Positions 1-8,872 of a DNA stretch of 64,000 nt are shown here, piece after piece. Below the pieces are notes generated by a model that saw only the letters and a list, made by a program, of their open reading frames with translations, was not told the DNA's origin and searched no databases. Made by a program: the position numbers and the translations under genes. Numbering within the stretch: position 1 is the stretch's first letter; every line of letters starts with the position of its first letter. Source of the DNA: Hyphomicrobium sp. (GTDB lineage Bacteria; Pseudomonadota; Alphaproteobacteria; Rhizobiales; Hyphomicrobiaceae); assembly GCF_019753045.1 (NCBI RefSeq), contig NZ_JAIELN010000020.1:1-64000 (forward strand), in the 5' to 3' direction.

Positions 1-1494
1 ACCTTTACCGGCGTTTCCGGGCGCGTGCGGCGAAAGCTCTTCCGGCATTTGACGGGTCACGCTCCGAGCTTTTTTCAAGGGCAGGCGCCCGGCGCTCTCA
101 CGAGCAGAATCACAGCCACCGCAAACGCGCTCTATACGACCGAGACCATGGTTACGTTCAATGCCATGCCGCCGCTGGTCGCGACCGTCGTCGCCATCAT
201 TTATCTCACGACCGTGAGTGTCGCGATGGCGTTGACGTTGACCGGCGTCGTCGGGGTTATTGTCGTCTTCATGTTCTACTGGGCAGCTCGCGGCACGCCG
301 CTTCACCACGCCTATGCGCGCGAAGCCGCAAACGTCGATGGCGACATGATCGACGTCATCTCGAATATTTCGGTGGTGAAGGCCTTCGGGCGCATGCGCA
401 GCGAGCATCGCCGTCTCGGGGGCGTCATCAGCCGCGAGGTGCGCGCACGGAAGGAAAGCTTATATTTCCTCGAACGGCTCAGAATTTTTCACGCTATCGC
501 AACGGCAGTGCTGACGTGTTGCGTTCTCGCTTGGTCAATCGTTCTTTGGCAGCGAGGCGAGGCGACCGCCGGCGACGTCGTGCTCGTCTCGACACTCGGG
601 ATTTCCATTTTGAGTGCTACGCGCGATCTGGCCGTTGCTCTCGTTGACGTCACGCAGCACCTGGCGCGCTTTTCGGAAGCCTTGCGGACGCTCCTGACGC
701 CGCACGCGCTCCCGGTCATTTCATCCGCGAAGCGTGTGGCTGCGGCGCGCGGAGCGGTGGAGTTCCGTGATGTCGGTTTTGCCTATCCCGATGGCAAGCA
801 AGTCTTCTCGGCGTTGAATCTCAAGATCGAGCCTGGAACGCGTGTTGGTATCGTCGGGCCGTCAGGCGCAGGGAAATCGACGATCTTTTCGCTCATCCAG
901 AGATTTTATGACGTTCAATCCGGCGCAATTCTGATTGATGGCGAAGTCGGCGCGTTGTTGCCAGACGACGCTCTCCGCAAAGCCATTGCCGTCGTCCCTC
1001 AGGACGTGAGCCTTTTCCATCGTACGCTCCGGGAGAATATTCGCTATGGGCGACCCGGCGCGCGCGATGATGAGGTTATGGAAGCGGCCCGGATGGCGCG
1101 GTGCGAGAACTTCATCGAGCAGCTGCCGGCAGGCCTCGACACGATCGTCGGCGACCGCGGCGCGAAACTCTCAGGCGGACAACGGCAACGGGTTGCGATC
1201 GCGCGGGCATTTCTGAAGAATGCGCCGATCCTCCTTCTCGACGAGGCGACGTCTTCGCTCGACAGTCATTCGGAAGAGTTGATCAGAGAGGCTCTCACGA
1301 CGCTGATGAACGGAAGGACGGTTATTGCCATTGCGCACCGTCTTTCGACGCTCCGGAATTTTGACCGCATCGTCGTCATTCAGAACGGTAAGGTGGTGCA
1401 AGACGATACGCCCGAAACCTTGATCAGCAAGGCCGGCGCTTACAAATCGCTCGTCGATCTCGAAGTTCGGCGCCTCAAATCGGCGGCAGCGTAA
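1..1494 (+). CDS. ABC exporter, fused permease-ATPase (5' end missing)
   Basis: Half-type ABC exporter that moves an unidentified substrate across the inner membrane. The reading frame is open to the left edge, so the start and first membrane helices lie outside the window; the GTG at 25 is inside the conserved region preceding the FF...G.L.SRI motif and is unlikely to be the real start. Membrane segments are seen near codons 45-90 and 150-180 (counted from 25). The nucleotide-binding domain has Walker A GPSGAGKST (about 278-286), signature LSGGQRQR (about 382-389) and Walker B ILLLDEAT (about 400-407), followed by the H-loop in AIAHRLST. All ATPase motifs are intact. The substrate cannot be told from sequence. 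Confidence 0.9.
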   Translation, partial: TFTGVSGRVRRKLFRHLTGHAPSFFQGQAPGALTSRITATANALYTTETMVTFNAMPPLVATVVAIIYLTTVSVAMALTLTGVVGVIVVFMFYWAARGTPLHHAYAREAANVDGDMIDVISNISVVKAFGRMRSEHRRLGGVISREVRARKESLYFLERLRIFHAIATAVLTCCVLAWSIVLWQRGEATAGDVVLVSTLGISILSATRDLAVALVDVTQHLARFSEALRTLLTPHALPVISSAKRVAAARGAVEFRDVGFAYPDGKQVFSALNLKIEPGTRVGIVGPSGAGKSTIFSLIQRFYDVQSGAILIDGEVGALLPDDALRKAIAVVPQDVSLFHRTLRENIRYGRPGARDDEVMEAARMARCENFIEQLPAGLDTIVGDRGAKLSGGQRQRVAIARAFLKNAPILLLDEATSSLDSHSEELIREALTTLMNGRTVIAIAHRLSTLRNFDRIVVIQNGKVVQDDTPETLISKAGAYKSLVDLEVRRLKSAAA

Positions 1495-1524
1495 GGGATT
1501 GGCCGACGGACGTTGAGAGCGGAT

Positions 1525-3705
1525 CTATGCCAAGACGACTTTCGCGCCACCGATGCAGTTCGTGACATCGATCGTCACGTCGTCGTTTTTCCGTCGCAAG
1601 ACAAAATCGGCGGCCCCTTCGCCGGCACGTATATTTCGCACCGTTATCTCACCTGCTCTCTCCGGCAAATGAGGAGAGTTCAGCGTTACGGTCCGCGAAG
1701 CGCCGTCGATTTCGATACCCAGCAACGACCCCAAGAGATAGGGCATCGAGCCGCTCGCCCAGGCTTGCGGCGAGCATGCCACCGGATAAAGAATCGGCGC
1801 GCGCCCAGCCCGTCGCCGAAAGCCGCAGAACAACTCGGGCAGTCTGCCTTGGGACATGTTGAGAGCAGCATCGAGCAGCCCGTTGAATACGGATTCGATC
1901 TGCTCTGACTTTCCGTAGCGCGCGAAACCTGCACCAATCATCGCGTTGTCGTGCGGCCATATCGACCCGTTGTGGTAGGACATCGGGTTGTATCTGGCTT
2001 CGGTGGTCGCGATCGTTCTGATGCCCCAGCCAGAGAAGAAGGTCGCGTCCAACATCTGCTTAATGACGCGCGATGCCCGGTCCGAACTGGCGATGCCGGA
2101 ACTCAGTGCGTGACCGGCGTTGCTCGATCGGACGTCGACACGATTTTTGCGGCCATCGAGCGCAAGCGCGTACATGCCGATGTCCGACGACCAAAACTTC
2201 TCCTCGAATTTTCTCTGCAGATCGACAGCTTCGGCCTTCAGGCGGCGGCTCAACGCATCATCGCCAAGCATTGAGGCCATGCGCGCGGCAACAATCTTGG
2301 CCTCGTACACATAGCCTTGCACTTCGACCAGCGCGAGTGGCCCCTCTGCGAGGCTTCCATCCTTGTTGAAGATCGAGTCGTGACTGTCTTTCCATCCCTG
2401 GTTCGACAATCCATCTTCGGTTTCGCGTGCGTATTCGACGAACCCGTCGCCGTCCGGATCGCCAGGGCCGTTTATCCATTCGAGAGCCTTGAGGACCGCC
2501 GGCCAGATTTCGCTAAGGAATTTCTTGTCGTCTGTCGCCGCAATGTAGGCTCCAGCCAAGACAACGAAGAGCGGGGTCGAATCGACGCTGCCATAGTAGA
2601 GACCAAAAGGAACTTCGCGCAGCGACGCCATTTCGCCGTTTCGCATTTCGTGGAGAATTTTTCCGGGCTGAGCGTCGGCTGCCGCATCGTGTTCGCTTGC
2701 CTGAAAACGGGCGAGCCGACGAAGCACTCCGCGAGCGATGGATGGATCGATCCATAGCACCTGAAGCGCCGTTATCAGCGCGTCCCGGCCGAAAGTCGTC
2801 GAATACCAAGGCGTTCCCGCGTAGGGATACGGGCCGTCTGCGGTATGCGTGATCAACAGGCGCAAATCCGCCATCGAACGCTTCAGCACATGATTGAGAT
2901 CGGGATGTGAAACCTCAATGCTTGCCGCCTGCATCTCGGTTCGGCGGAGGTGCAGGTACGCATCGTGCAATCCCTTCACATAAGAGCACGGTGGACTGAG
3001 GCGATCGCCCTCGGCCAACGCGCTCACGTAGATGCGTCGCGACTGCTTCGCCGGGATGTGCAGCCGAAAGAATGCCGATGTCTCTTTCAGAGACATCGGC
3101 TCGGGATTCATATGAACGGACGTTTTCCGAACGATGCGATCCAGCCCCGTATAGCTGAAACTGACGGTATTCGGCGTGTCCGTCGTTCGGCGGACCGTTC
3201 CACGCTTCTCGCGGCGCATACCGCGCACTTCGAAGATGTCCAAGAAATCGCTGTCGAAAAAGATTGATACCGGCAAATAAAGATCAACATTCGCGTGGTT
3301 CGTGAAAACAAGCCGTTGCCGCAAGCTTGCATCGCGGACGTATGTCGTTCTGAAAACGTGGACGACGTCCTTATGAAGCCATAGCGAACCGTTCGAGTAG
3401 ACATCGGTATTCGTGAGGTCGGCGCAGAGCTGAAGGTCGTTCTTGTCGAGGGTCGAACCGAGAAGCAACGGTGGGCGCCTCGCTATCAGCAGCTCGAGGC
3501 GCGATAGGTACCGCGTGTCGTTAAAGAAGAAGCCATCTCCGTGATTGCCAAATGCGCCGATGTCCCCATGCGTATCGACGACAACAAAAGCATCGTCGTG
3601 CTTCAGTGTTTCGTGGGCTCGCGGCGAACTATCGGCCTCAGCGTGGATGTGCTCAGGCTCGTGTTCAGGCGGATGATCCGGCTGCCGTGATGGCGCAATT
3701 GCCAT
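1525..3705 (-). CDS. Glycogen-debranching-type amylo-alpha-1,6-glucosidase
   Basis: 726 residues. The N-terminal quarter has the GDE_N_bis-type pattern (GDIGAFGNHGDGFFFNDTRYLSRLELL, cited here only as residues about 47-73), and the C-terminal two thirds form an (alpha/alpha)6-barrel domain with FGRDALITALQ, GWKDSHDS and SYHNGSIWPHDNA motifs. Proteins of this build are annotated as amylo-alpha-1,6-glucosidases acting on branched alpha-glucans or related glycosides; the true substrate is not established for most of them. The ATG at 3705 is preceded by GGAG at a good distance. It lies 72 bp downstream of a glycosyltransferase gene on the same strand, so the two probably form a polysaccharide-related operon. 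No signal peptide, so cytoplasmic. Confidence 0.85.
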   Translation of the reverse strand: MAIAPSRQPDHPPEHEPEHIHAEADSSPRAHETLKHDDAFVVVDTHGDIGAFGNHGDGFFFNDTRYLSRLELLIARRPPLLLGSTLDKNDLQLCADLTNTDVYSNGSLWLHKDVVHVFRTTYVRDASLRQRLVFTNHANVDLYLPVSIFFDSDFLDIFEVRGMRREKRGTVRRTTDTPNTVSFSYTGLDRIVRKTSVHMNPEPMSLKETSAFFRLHIPAKQSRRIYVSALAEGDRLSPPCSYVKGLHDAYLHLRRTEMQAASIEVSHPDLNHVLKRSMADLRLLITHTADGPYPYAGTPWYSTTFGRDALITALQVLWIDPSIARGVLRRLARFQASEHDAAADAQPGKILHEMRNGEMASLREVPFGLYYGSVDSTPLFVVLAGAYIAATDDKKFLSEIWPAVLKALEWINGPGDPDGDGFVEYARETEDGLSNQGWKDSHDSIFNKDGSLAEGPLALVEVQGYVYEAKIVAARMASMLGDDALSRRLKAEAVDLQRKFEEKFWSSDIGMYALALDGRKNRVDVRSSNAGHALSSGIASSDRASRVIKQMLDATFFSGWGIRTIATTEARYNPMSYHNGSIWPHDNAMIGAGFARYGKSEQIESVFNGLLDAALNMSQGRLPELFCGFRRRAGRAPILYPVACSPQAWASGSMPYLLGSLLGIEIDGASRTVTLNSPHLPERAGEITVRNIRAGEGAADFVLRRKNDDVTIDVTNCIGGAKVVLA

Positions 3706-3777
3706 CCGAAAACTCCGTTAAAAAAAGACCACGCCGAAGCGCTATGTTAGGCGCTTAAAGTGGCAAGTGCCACTGCG

Positions 3778-4869
3778 TCAGTTGACGAGGGTCTCGTGGA
3801 CGGGACGGACTTCATCGCTGCGCGAGGCCGGTAAGCGGCCGGTCGCAGCAGGAGCGCGCTCGTAAAGCGCAACGTAAGCTTGAGCCATCGATGCAGCTGT
3901 AAATCTCTCGTCGAACCGACGGCGAATGCGCCTGCGATCGAGTGATAGGACGCCGGGCAACGCTGCGACGGCGCTTTCGACATCATCCACGATGAAGCCT
4001 GTTACGCCCTCGTCGACAACTTCTCTGACTGACCCACGGTCGAAGGCGAGAACCGGAGTGCCGCAGGCCATTGCCTCAATCATCACCATGCCAAAAGGTT
4101 CCGGCCAGTCGATCGGAAAGAGTAATGCGGACGCTTCTCCGAGAAATTTCGTCTTCTCCCGATCGTTGATCTCGCCAACGAAGTGTATGTCATCACCGTG
4201 AAGCAGAGGTCTGATCGTGGCCTTGAAATATTCGACGTCTACCGCATCGACTTTGGCCGCGATTTTGAGCGGGAAGCCCGCGGCGCGAGCGATTTCAATC
4301 GCACGATCAAGCCGCTTTTCGGGGGAGATGCGCCCCAAGAAAGCGAGATAGCCGCCGCGCGGATCGAATGTCGGACGGTGCAGATCGTCAGGCAGGCCGT
4401 GGTAGACCGTTCCGGCGAAGTTGGCGTAGGGCACTGGCTCACGCTGGGAATCCGAAATGGAAACGAGGCTCATCTCGGGAAACGCGCGATAGAGGAGCTG
4501 CAGGTCCGGAAGATCCTGGCGTCCGTGAAGTGTCGTCAGCGTTTTGTGCGCGATCGTCCGAAAGACCGGAAACTGGAACTGATCGATGTGAAAATGGATG
4601 ATATCGAAGGTCGAGGCCATGCGGCGAATTTTGTCGACCATCATCATGTAATAAGGAATTGGATCGCGTACGGCGGGATTGGACCTAAGCGATTTTTCGC
4701 AACAGGGCACCAGCTTGGCCGACGTTATGGAGTCACCGCTTGCGAAGAGCGTTACCTCGTGCCCTTGGGTCACGAGTTCTTCGGTGACATAGGAAACAAC
4801 GCGCTCGGTTCCCCCGTATAGTTTTGGCGGGACGCTCTCAATCAAGGGCGCAACCTGTGCAATCTTCAT
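3778..4869 (-). CDS. Glycosyltransferase family 4
   Basis: GT-B fold transferase of 363 residues. The N-terminus has the donor-domain start MKIAQVAPLIESVPPKLYGG followed by TERVV, and the C-terminal domain has the GT4 nucleotide-sugar motif EAMACGTPVLAFDRGSVREVV with the E-x7-E spacing. An upstream in-frame ATG at 4902 exists, but the start at 4869 fits the family N-terminus and is preceded by GGAAGG. It is transcribed toward the debranching-type glucosidase 72 bp downstream; together they suggest synthesis or remodelling of a glucan or trehalose-like sugar. This is inference: the sugar donor and acceptor cannot be read from the sequence. Confidence 0.88.
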   Translation of the reverse strand: MKIAQVAPLIESVPPKLYGGTERVVSYVTEELVTQGHEVTLFASGDSITSAKLVPCCEKSLRSNPAVRDPIPYYMMMVDKIRRMASTFDIIHFHIDQFQFPVFRTIAHKTLTTLHGRQDLPDLQLLYRAFPEMSLVSISDSQREPVPYANFAGTVYHGLPDDLHRPTFDPRGGYLAFLGRISPEKRLDRAIEIARAAGFPLKIAAKVDAVDVEYFKATIRPLLHGDDIHFVGEINDREKTKFLGEASALLFPIDWPEPFGMVMIEAMACGTPVLAFDRGSVREVVDEGVTGFIVDDVESAVAALPGVLSLDRRRIRRRFDERFTAASMAQAYVALYERAPAATGRLPASRSDEVRPVHETLVN

Positions 4870-5067
4870 GCGTTGGGTCCTTCCCGTGTTCGGAAAGTTC
4901 AACGTAGCGGCACTTGATTCGTTCCCGGATTACGTGCGGCGTGCTGACCACCGGCAGAGATCGTCAGTGTGCATGCATTTCGCAGCGCCAGCGCCAAAAG
5001 GCTTCCGCCAGACGCTTCGGTCCATGAAGGACATCTCCGTCATGGCCCCGCGTCTCGAGGGCAACAA

Positions 5068-5325
5068 CTAGCGTTTGCGGAGGCTCGGGTTCCGCTGCGT
5101 CGGGTCATTGAACAGCGGGTCGTAGTCTTGCTTTATCGGCTTCGGGTACGTGGCCTCGGGCGAGGATGTATTCAGTTCGGACACGCCGGTACCGGGAAGG
5201 CTCGACGGGGGAATTCTAATCATCGGCGCATTGGAGTTCGGGGTCGGCGTGCGAAGCCGCGTTTGCGCAAAGGCAGGCGACGCGGCGAACAACGCGAGCG
5301 CGGCAGTTGCGAGAATTGTTTTCAT
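5068..5325 (-). CDS. Small secreted proline-rich protein
   Basis: 85 residues with a clear signal peptide (MKTILATAALALFAASPAFA then Q) and a mature part rich in Pro, Asn and Ser with basic C-terminus (PSLRKR). The start at 5325 is supported by the ribosome site GGAGGGG just upstream; the longer in-frame ORF from 5484 has no such support. I do not recognise a family. No cysteines are left in the mature part, so it is probably a flexible periplasmic protein. The start codon overlaps the stop of a possible upstream ORF (5322-5618) as ATGA. Confidence 0.75.
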   Translation of the reverse strand: MKTILATAALALFAASPAFAQTRLRTPTPNSNAPMIRIPPSSLPGTGVSELNTSSPEATYPKPIKQDYDPLFNDPTQRNPSLRKR

Positions 5326-5618
5326 CTTCCCCTCCGTTTCCCCGATCGATAATGCGTGCCGCGCATGGTGGCAACGCCTCCGGACGCCGGGCCCCCATGC
5401 ATCCTTTGAAAACCGGGTTGCGTCTGATTGCGAAACTGCGGGTTCGGCGGCGCATCCCGCGCGCTCGGTGAAGAGGGCGCCCAAGATTTGTCATCGCCAC
5501 CGATCATCCCGCTCTGCTCCAAGTGGACGGCGAGTCCGCCGTGTAACACTTGCTTTAGCAACTGTCTTCCGATGACCCAAAAAGAGGGCGAAATAGCGAG
5601 AGCGCTGAAGACGACCAT
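5322..5618 (-). CDS. Possible small ORF coupled to the next gene (doubtful)
   Basis: A 98-codon ORF whose stop codon overlaps the start of the secreted-protein gene at 5325 in an ATGA arrangement, which is typical of translational coupling. The first 35 residues are hydrophobic and could be a membrane segment; the rest is Gly/Ser/Pro/Arg-rich with no recognisable domain. No ribosome site is visible before its ATG at 5618. The 355-bp stretch 5326-5680 holds nothing else I can support, so this may simply be leader sequence. Confidence 0.25.
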   Translation of the reverse strand: MVVFSALAISPSFWVIGRQLLKQVLHGGLAVHLEQSGMIGGDDKSWAPSSPSARDAPPNPQFRNQTQPGFQRMHGGPASGGVATMRGTHYRSGKRRGR

Positions 5619-5680
5619 GGCCGACGCGTGCCAGCATGACTTTGGTCTGAACTTCTGTTGCTGATGCGGAAGGTGAGCCT

Positions 5681-5938
5681 ATGGGAAAACTGGTTCTTCT
5701 GAGTGGCGAGCGCGCAAAGAAAGAGTTGGAAGAAAAGCAGCGAATTATCGCCGGATTGAAGGAGCTTTTAGCTCGCGCGGAATGCGGCGATCTCAAAGCG
5801 ATTTGCTACGCAAGTGTGGACACCGACGGCCAGAACGTCACGCTCGGAATTTTGCAGGACGACAAAACGGGCCTGCATGAGCTGATCGGGCTATCGCAAA
5901 TGTTGAGCGACGCCATTCTGCAAAGCGCGCGCGACTGA
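5681..5938 (+). CDS. Small hypothetical protein
   Basis: 85 residues, acidic, cytoplasmic. The first half is a charged helix (GERAKKELEEKQRIIAGLKELLARA) and the second half looks like a small alpha/beta segment (ICYASVDTDGQNVTLGILQ) ending in a helix. A GGAAGGTGAG ribosome site lies just before the ATG. Coding character is good (regular codon use, opposite frames broken). I do not recognise the family; nothing in the context gives a function. Confidence 0.65.
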   Translation: MGKLVLLSGERAKKELEEKQRIIAGLKELLARAECGDLKAICYASVDTDGQNVTLGILQDDKTGLHELIGLSQMLSDAILQSARD

Positions 5939-6128
5939 ACCCGCGGGCCAGAAGACGCTCTTAGGCCTCGGGGCCGATGCCCGGGATTCGTCCTCCTTTG
6001 GGGCGCTCATTCGAGCCCCCGAAACCCTGCGCCCAAATACCTCCCTCTCGGCCGAGCGATTGATAGGCAGCAGCAATCATTGTGCTCAACGATGCCGTTT
6101 GCATCGCCACGTCAGTTGGAGAGAAACC

Positions 6129-6461
6129 GTGAAGACAATTGCAATCGCTTTCGCAGCTTGCGTGACCATCGCGAGCAGCGCGATGGCCGCTTCCGTCGGC
6201 GTGATCCCGCTGATGGACAATTCCATCGTGTGGAAGACGGATGGACATGGTGGCGGCGGCGGTGGTCGTGGCGGCGGCCGATGGGGTGGTTCGGATGTCG
6301 GCGTGATCGTCGACGTCCCGTGGGAAGCAATGGGTTATGGCAACCAGCCGGCTCCTGGTCCGGCCCCCAATCGCTGTCGCGAAGCGCGAAACGCTTGCTT
6401 CGAGCAGTGGGGAACGGATGGCGGCAAATACGGCCGCTGCATGCAGGACTACGGTTGCTGA
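6129..6461 (+). CDS. Secreted glycine-rich protein with C-terminal Cys motif
   Basis: 110 residues starting at a GTG (VKTIAIAFAACVTIASSAMA) after a GGAGAG ribosome site; the ORF can be read from an upstream ATG at 6060, but the signal peptide places the start at 6129. After cleavage the protein has a Gly/Arg-rich stretch (GGGGGGRGGGRWGG) and a C-terminal part with four cysteines (NRCREARNACFEQWG and RCMQDYGC), suggesting two disulfides in the periplasm. Function unknown. It is convergent with the His-rich gene, with a shared hairpin between them. Confidence 0.7.
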   Translation: MKTIAIAFAACVTIASSAMAASVGVIPLMDNSIVWKTDGHGGGGGGRGGGRWGGSDVGVIVDVPWEAMGYGNQPAPGPAPNRCREARNACFEQWGTDGGKYGRCMQDYGC

Positions 6462-6509
6462 GTTAAGGCGAGATACCGCGGGATCGTCGCAAAATGCGCC
6501 GAAGAAAAC

Positions 6510-6537
6510 GAGGTGAGAGGCGGGTGCCGCTCACCTC
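6510..6537. terminator. Hairpin between convergent genes
   Basis: Perfect 8-bp stem GAGGTGAG/CTCACCTC around a 12-nt loop, lying between the convergent ends at 6461 and 6546. No long T-run follows on either strand, so it may be a weak intrinsic terminator or an mRNA 3'-end stabiliser. Confidence 0.5.
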
Positions 6538-6545
6538 ATTGATCG

Positions 6546-6803
6546 TTAAGCAGCAGGCTTGTGCGTGCGCTTTGCGGCGAGGTGCTTATGCGTATGCTTC
6601 GATGCATAGTGCTTCTTGCCGGGCTTCGAAGCGATGTGCTTGTGGGTGTGCTTCGAGGCATAGTGCTTTCCAGACTTATGCGTCGCATGGGCCTGATGAT
6701 GGGAATGATGCGTATGCTTCACGACCTTCTCGGCTGCGCCTGCAACGCCTGCGCCAAGCATCATCGCGACTGCGGCCATCGCCACTGTCAAAGCTGTCTT
6801 CAT
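6546..6803 (-). CDS. Exported histidine/lysine-rich repeat protein
   Basis: 85 residues. Signal peptide ending in GVAGAA, then a mature part made almost only of His, Lys, Ala, Ser and Thr, with the repeat HYASKHTHKH occurring twice and a diverged third copy (HLAAKRTHK). GGAG lies before the ATG at 6803. Such proteins can bind transition metals or act as acid/cation buffers in the periplasm; that is inference from composition alone. Short repeats of the same kind recur in many rhizobial and Hyphomicrobium-type genomes, but I know of no defined role. Confidence 0.75.
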   Translation of the reverse strand: MKTALTVAMAAVAMMLGAGVAGAAEKVVKHTHHSHHQAHATHKSGKHYASKHTHKHIASKPGKKHYASKHTHKHLAAKRTHKPAA

Positions 6804-7084
6804 TTTTTGGCTCCTGAGTTTTGAAACGTCTCATCGACGTGGTGCCCAGGTCATAAGGTGGTTTGCCTGTCACGTAGATGAACAAATGAGCCGTTTTGAC
6901 ATACAGTTTCGTAAGGTGGGTGCGGTCGTTAATTAGAGGTTTATTCCGCCGATCAGGTCGAGAAAGAACCCGGTCAGAAATACGCCGGGCCTAGCCCGAC
7001 GAATAAATCGAATGACCGCCGAAAAAGGAAATAGGAAAAGGAGCGGGAAAGCCGCCCCATTCCGAATCATCTCAAGTAGAAGGC

Positions 7085-7666
7085 CTACTCGCTTTCACTC
7101 ATGAATTTCTCGGCGGCCGTTACCAAGCTCATCTTCGGATTGGCCGCGCAGTAATCGGCGATGTCGCTCGTTTGCTTGATGAACTTCTCGATATCCAGAA
7201 TCGTCGAGCCATTGTTGTAGCTAGCGTGATAGCCGGCGAGCCACATGAATGTATCGCCGATGTTTTTCTGGACGTCCTTGTTCGTCAGAACCGTCTCGCA
7301 CGTCACGATAGCGAGGTCGACGCTCTCAGGGCTCGCGTCTTCGATATTTTCGCCCATGAATTTTTCGGTCGCCGACAGCACGCCGATGCCCGGGTGCTCG
7401 GAGCAAAATTCAACGGTTTTGTTGAATGAGTCCGAGAGTTTGTCCCAATCGACGACGGTGCCCTGATCGGCGGTCGCGTGGTATCCGCCCATCCAATTCA
7501 GTATGCCGTTCACGAACGAAATATCATCCTTCGTCTTTGCTGCGTAGGCCGAAGCGAGTTTCTCGCAGCTGATCGTCGATACGTCGATTGGATCGGCGGA
7601 CGCTGCGAGCGAAAACACCGACAAGAGAAACAGCGACGACAATACTGAAAGGAAGATACGCTTCAT
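7085..7666 (-). CDS. Periplasmic protein with two HdeA-like domains in tandem
   Basis: 193 residues with a signal peptide (about 1-24). The mature protein repeats one module twice: each has a Cys near its start (ISCEKL, VTCETV), a W-x-GYHA core (NWMGGYHA, MWLAGYHA), a second Cys (EFCSEHP, DYCAANP) and the ending SATEKFM/TAAEKFM. This is the HdeA/HdeB pattern, in which one disulfide holds a small helical acid-activated periplasmic chaperone. HdeA itself is a single domain of about 90 residues that works as a dimer, so this looks like a covalent dimer. Function as an acid-stress chaperone is inferred from the family. Confidence 0.8.
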   Translation of the reverse strand: MKRIFLSVLSSLFLLSVFSLAASADPIDVSTISCEKLASAYAAKTKDDISFVNGILNWMGGYHATADQGTVVDWDKLSDSFNKTVEFCSEHPGIGVLSATEKFMGENIEDASPESVDLAIVTCETVLTNKDVQKNIGDTFMWLAGYHASYNNGSTILDIEKFIKQTSDIADYCAANPKMSLVTAAEKFMSESE

Positions 7667-7931
7667 AGAACAGTCCCCGATTGGCTCACCGACCGACGCA
7701 CTGCCTGCAGGCCGCGACGCGGGAAGATCCCCGAGCCGAGGCTTCTTATCTCAGAGAGATTAACCAATAGGGAGGTTAGATCGCGTGGACACCGATCAGC
7801 TTTCGCCAGCCGATCGTTGAGGATTGGACAGTGACGAACCGATTCAACCACGAGCCAAGAAGCACCTGCCCTAGCGAGGCACGCAGATTGCACTCGTTGC
7901 AATGAAGCACAGCGTAAGAGGCGCCGGTGGC

Positions 7932-8135
7932 ATGTTTAGAGACAATGTTATTTGGGTCGATTTCCGCGTCTCGAAGGATATTAGAGAGCGGCAAGCTTTG
8001 TCATTTGCGGAGCGCCTGAAGGGCGGTCCGGCTCAAGCGCCAGGTCATATCGAGGCGACGAAATCCGCGATCGAGGTCGTCCGCAAAATGCTCGCAGGTT
8101 CGAGCCTTGTCCCCAAACGCCCTGACAAGCCATAG
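7932..8135 (+). CDS. Small hypothetical protein
   Basis: 67 residues beginning MFRDNVIWVDFRVSKD, then a charged, helical segment. The in-frame ATG at 7902 gives a longer reading, but the hydrophobic/charged start at 7932 looks more natural. I do not recognise a family. It is convergent with the receiver-like gene that ends at 8156. The region 7667-7931 upstream has no gene I can support. Confidence 0.4.
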   Translation: MFRDNVIWVDFRVSKDIRERQALSFAERLKGGPAQAPGHIEATKSAIEVVRKMLAGSSLVPKRPDKP

Positions 8136-8155
8136 CGGCGGACGCGACCGGTGCT

Positions 8156-8488
8156 TCAGGACGCTCTTCTTCGGCTCGGGTGCGCCGGATAGAATACGTC
8201 CGATCCGCTTATCCCGTATTGCGATAGGTCGCGAGGCTCCAAACTGTTGGCCGAGACCACGACCGGAACCTCAAGTGCCTTGACGGCGTCGCAGAAGTCC
8301 AACGTGTCGGTTTCGACGTCGAACTCAATGACGACTGAAGCGGCCTTCGTCGTCCGCACGAACTCGAGTGCGTGGCCGTATGATCCGAAGACGTATGCGC
8401 TGCCGTTTCGCTTTTGGCGCGCATCGCAAAACCGCATTCGATGATTGCTCGAGCGCTCGACGATGACGATTGCCCTGTAGCTTCCCAT
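8156..8488 (-). CDS. Small receiver-like protein, phosphorylation residue doubtful
   Basis: 110 residues. The pattern of beta strands and helices (YRAIVIVERS; SAYVFGSYGHALEFV; ASVVIEFDVET; VPVVVSANSLEP) resembles a CheY-like receiver fold, with FDVET at the position of the phospho-acceptor strand and VVVSAN at the position of the Thr/Ser strand. The typical acidic pair near the N-terminus is replaced by VERS, so it may be a degenerate receiver that does not take phosphate. A GAGG lies upstream of the ATG. No kinase is beside it. Confidence 0.55.
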   Translation of the reverse strand: MGSYRAIVIVERSSNHRMRFCDARQKRNGSAYVFGSYGHALEFVRTTKAASVVIEFDVETDTLDFCDAVKALEVPVVVSANSLEPRDLSQYGISGSDVFYPAHPSRRRAS

Positions 8489-8755
8489 GATGGGTACCTC
8501 TGAGCCTCCCGGCCTCAGGAGCGGGTTGTTCCGCGGTCCGTCAGATCAATCTATCGGCGGCCCGTGAGGTGACAATCGGGAAAAGACAGAGCCGTGAAAA
8601 TTTCTGTGAGTCCGGAAGAGGGCAACTGTGATTGGCGCAGCTCCGAATAGACTTCATCGCGCCAACCGAACTTGCCGACAACGCTCTGCAAAAGTGCGTT
8701 CAAGGTCCGCTGATCGCCGTGCTTGCGTGAAGCCGCCTTGGACCGACGGTCACGG

Positions 8756-8872
8756 TCACGGATGGGTGGCGTCGTAGTGCGCAACCTGGTTGTACATAAT
8801 GAAGCGGCCGGCCACGAAGCCAATCGCGATCAGGATGCAAGCGATGGCAAAGAGTCTGACGTGGCGATGCAT
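8756..8872 (-). CDS. Single-span membrane peptide, 38 residues
   Basis: Very short gene supported by an ideal ribosome site (GGAGG five bases before the ATG at 8872). The product is MHRHVRLFAIACILIAIGFV and so on: a basic N-terminus, one transmembrane helix (about residues 6-25) and a short polar tail ending in DATHP. The longer in-frame ORF reaching 9025 has no ribosome site and an unconvincing N-terminus. Function unknown. The stretch 8489-8755 beside it holds no gene I trust. Confidence 0.6.
   Translation of the reverse strand: MHRHVRLFAIACILIAIGFVAGRFIMYNQVAHYDATHP

Noticed and set aside
6560-6720. Short direct repeats, possible CRISPR or REP
   Set aside because: Explained by the HYASKHTHKH protein repeats of the His-rich gene.
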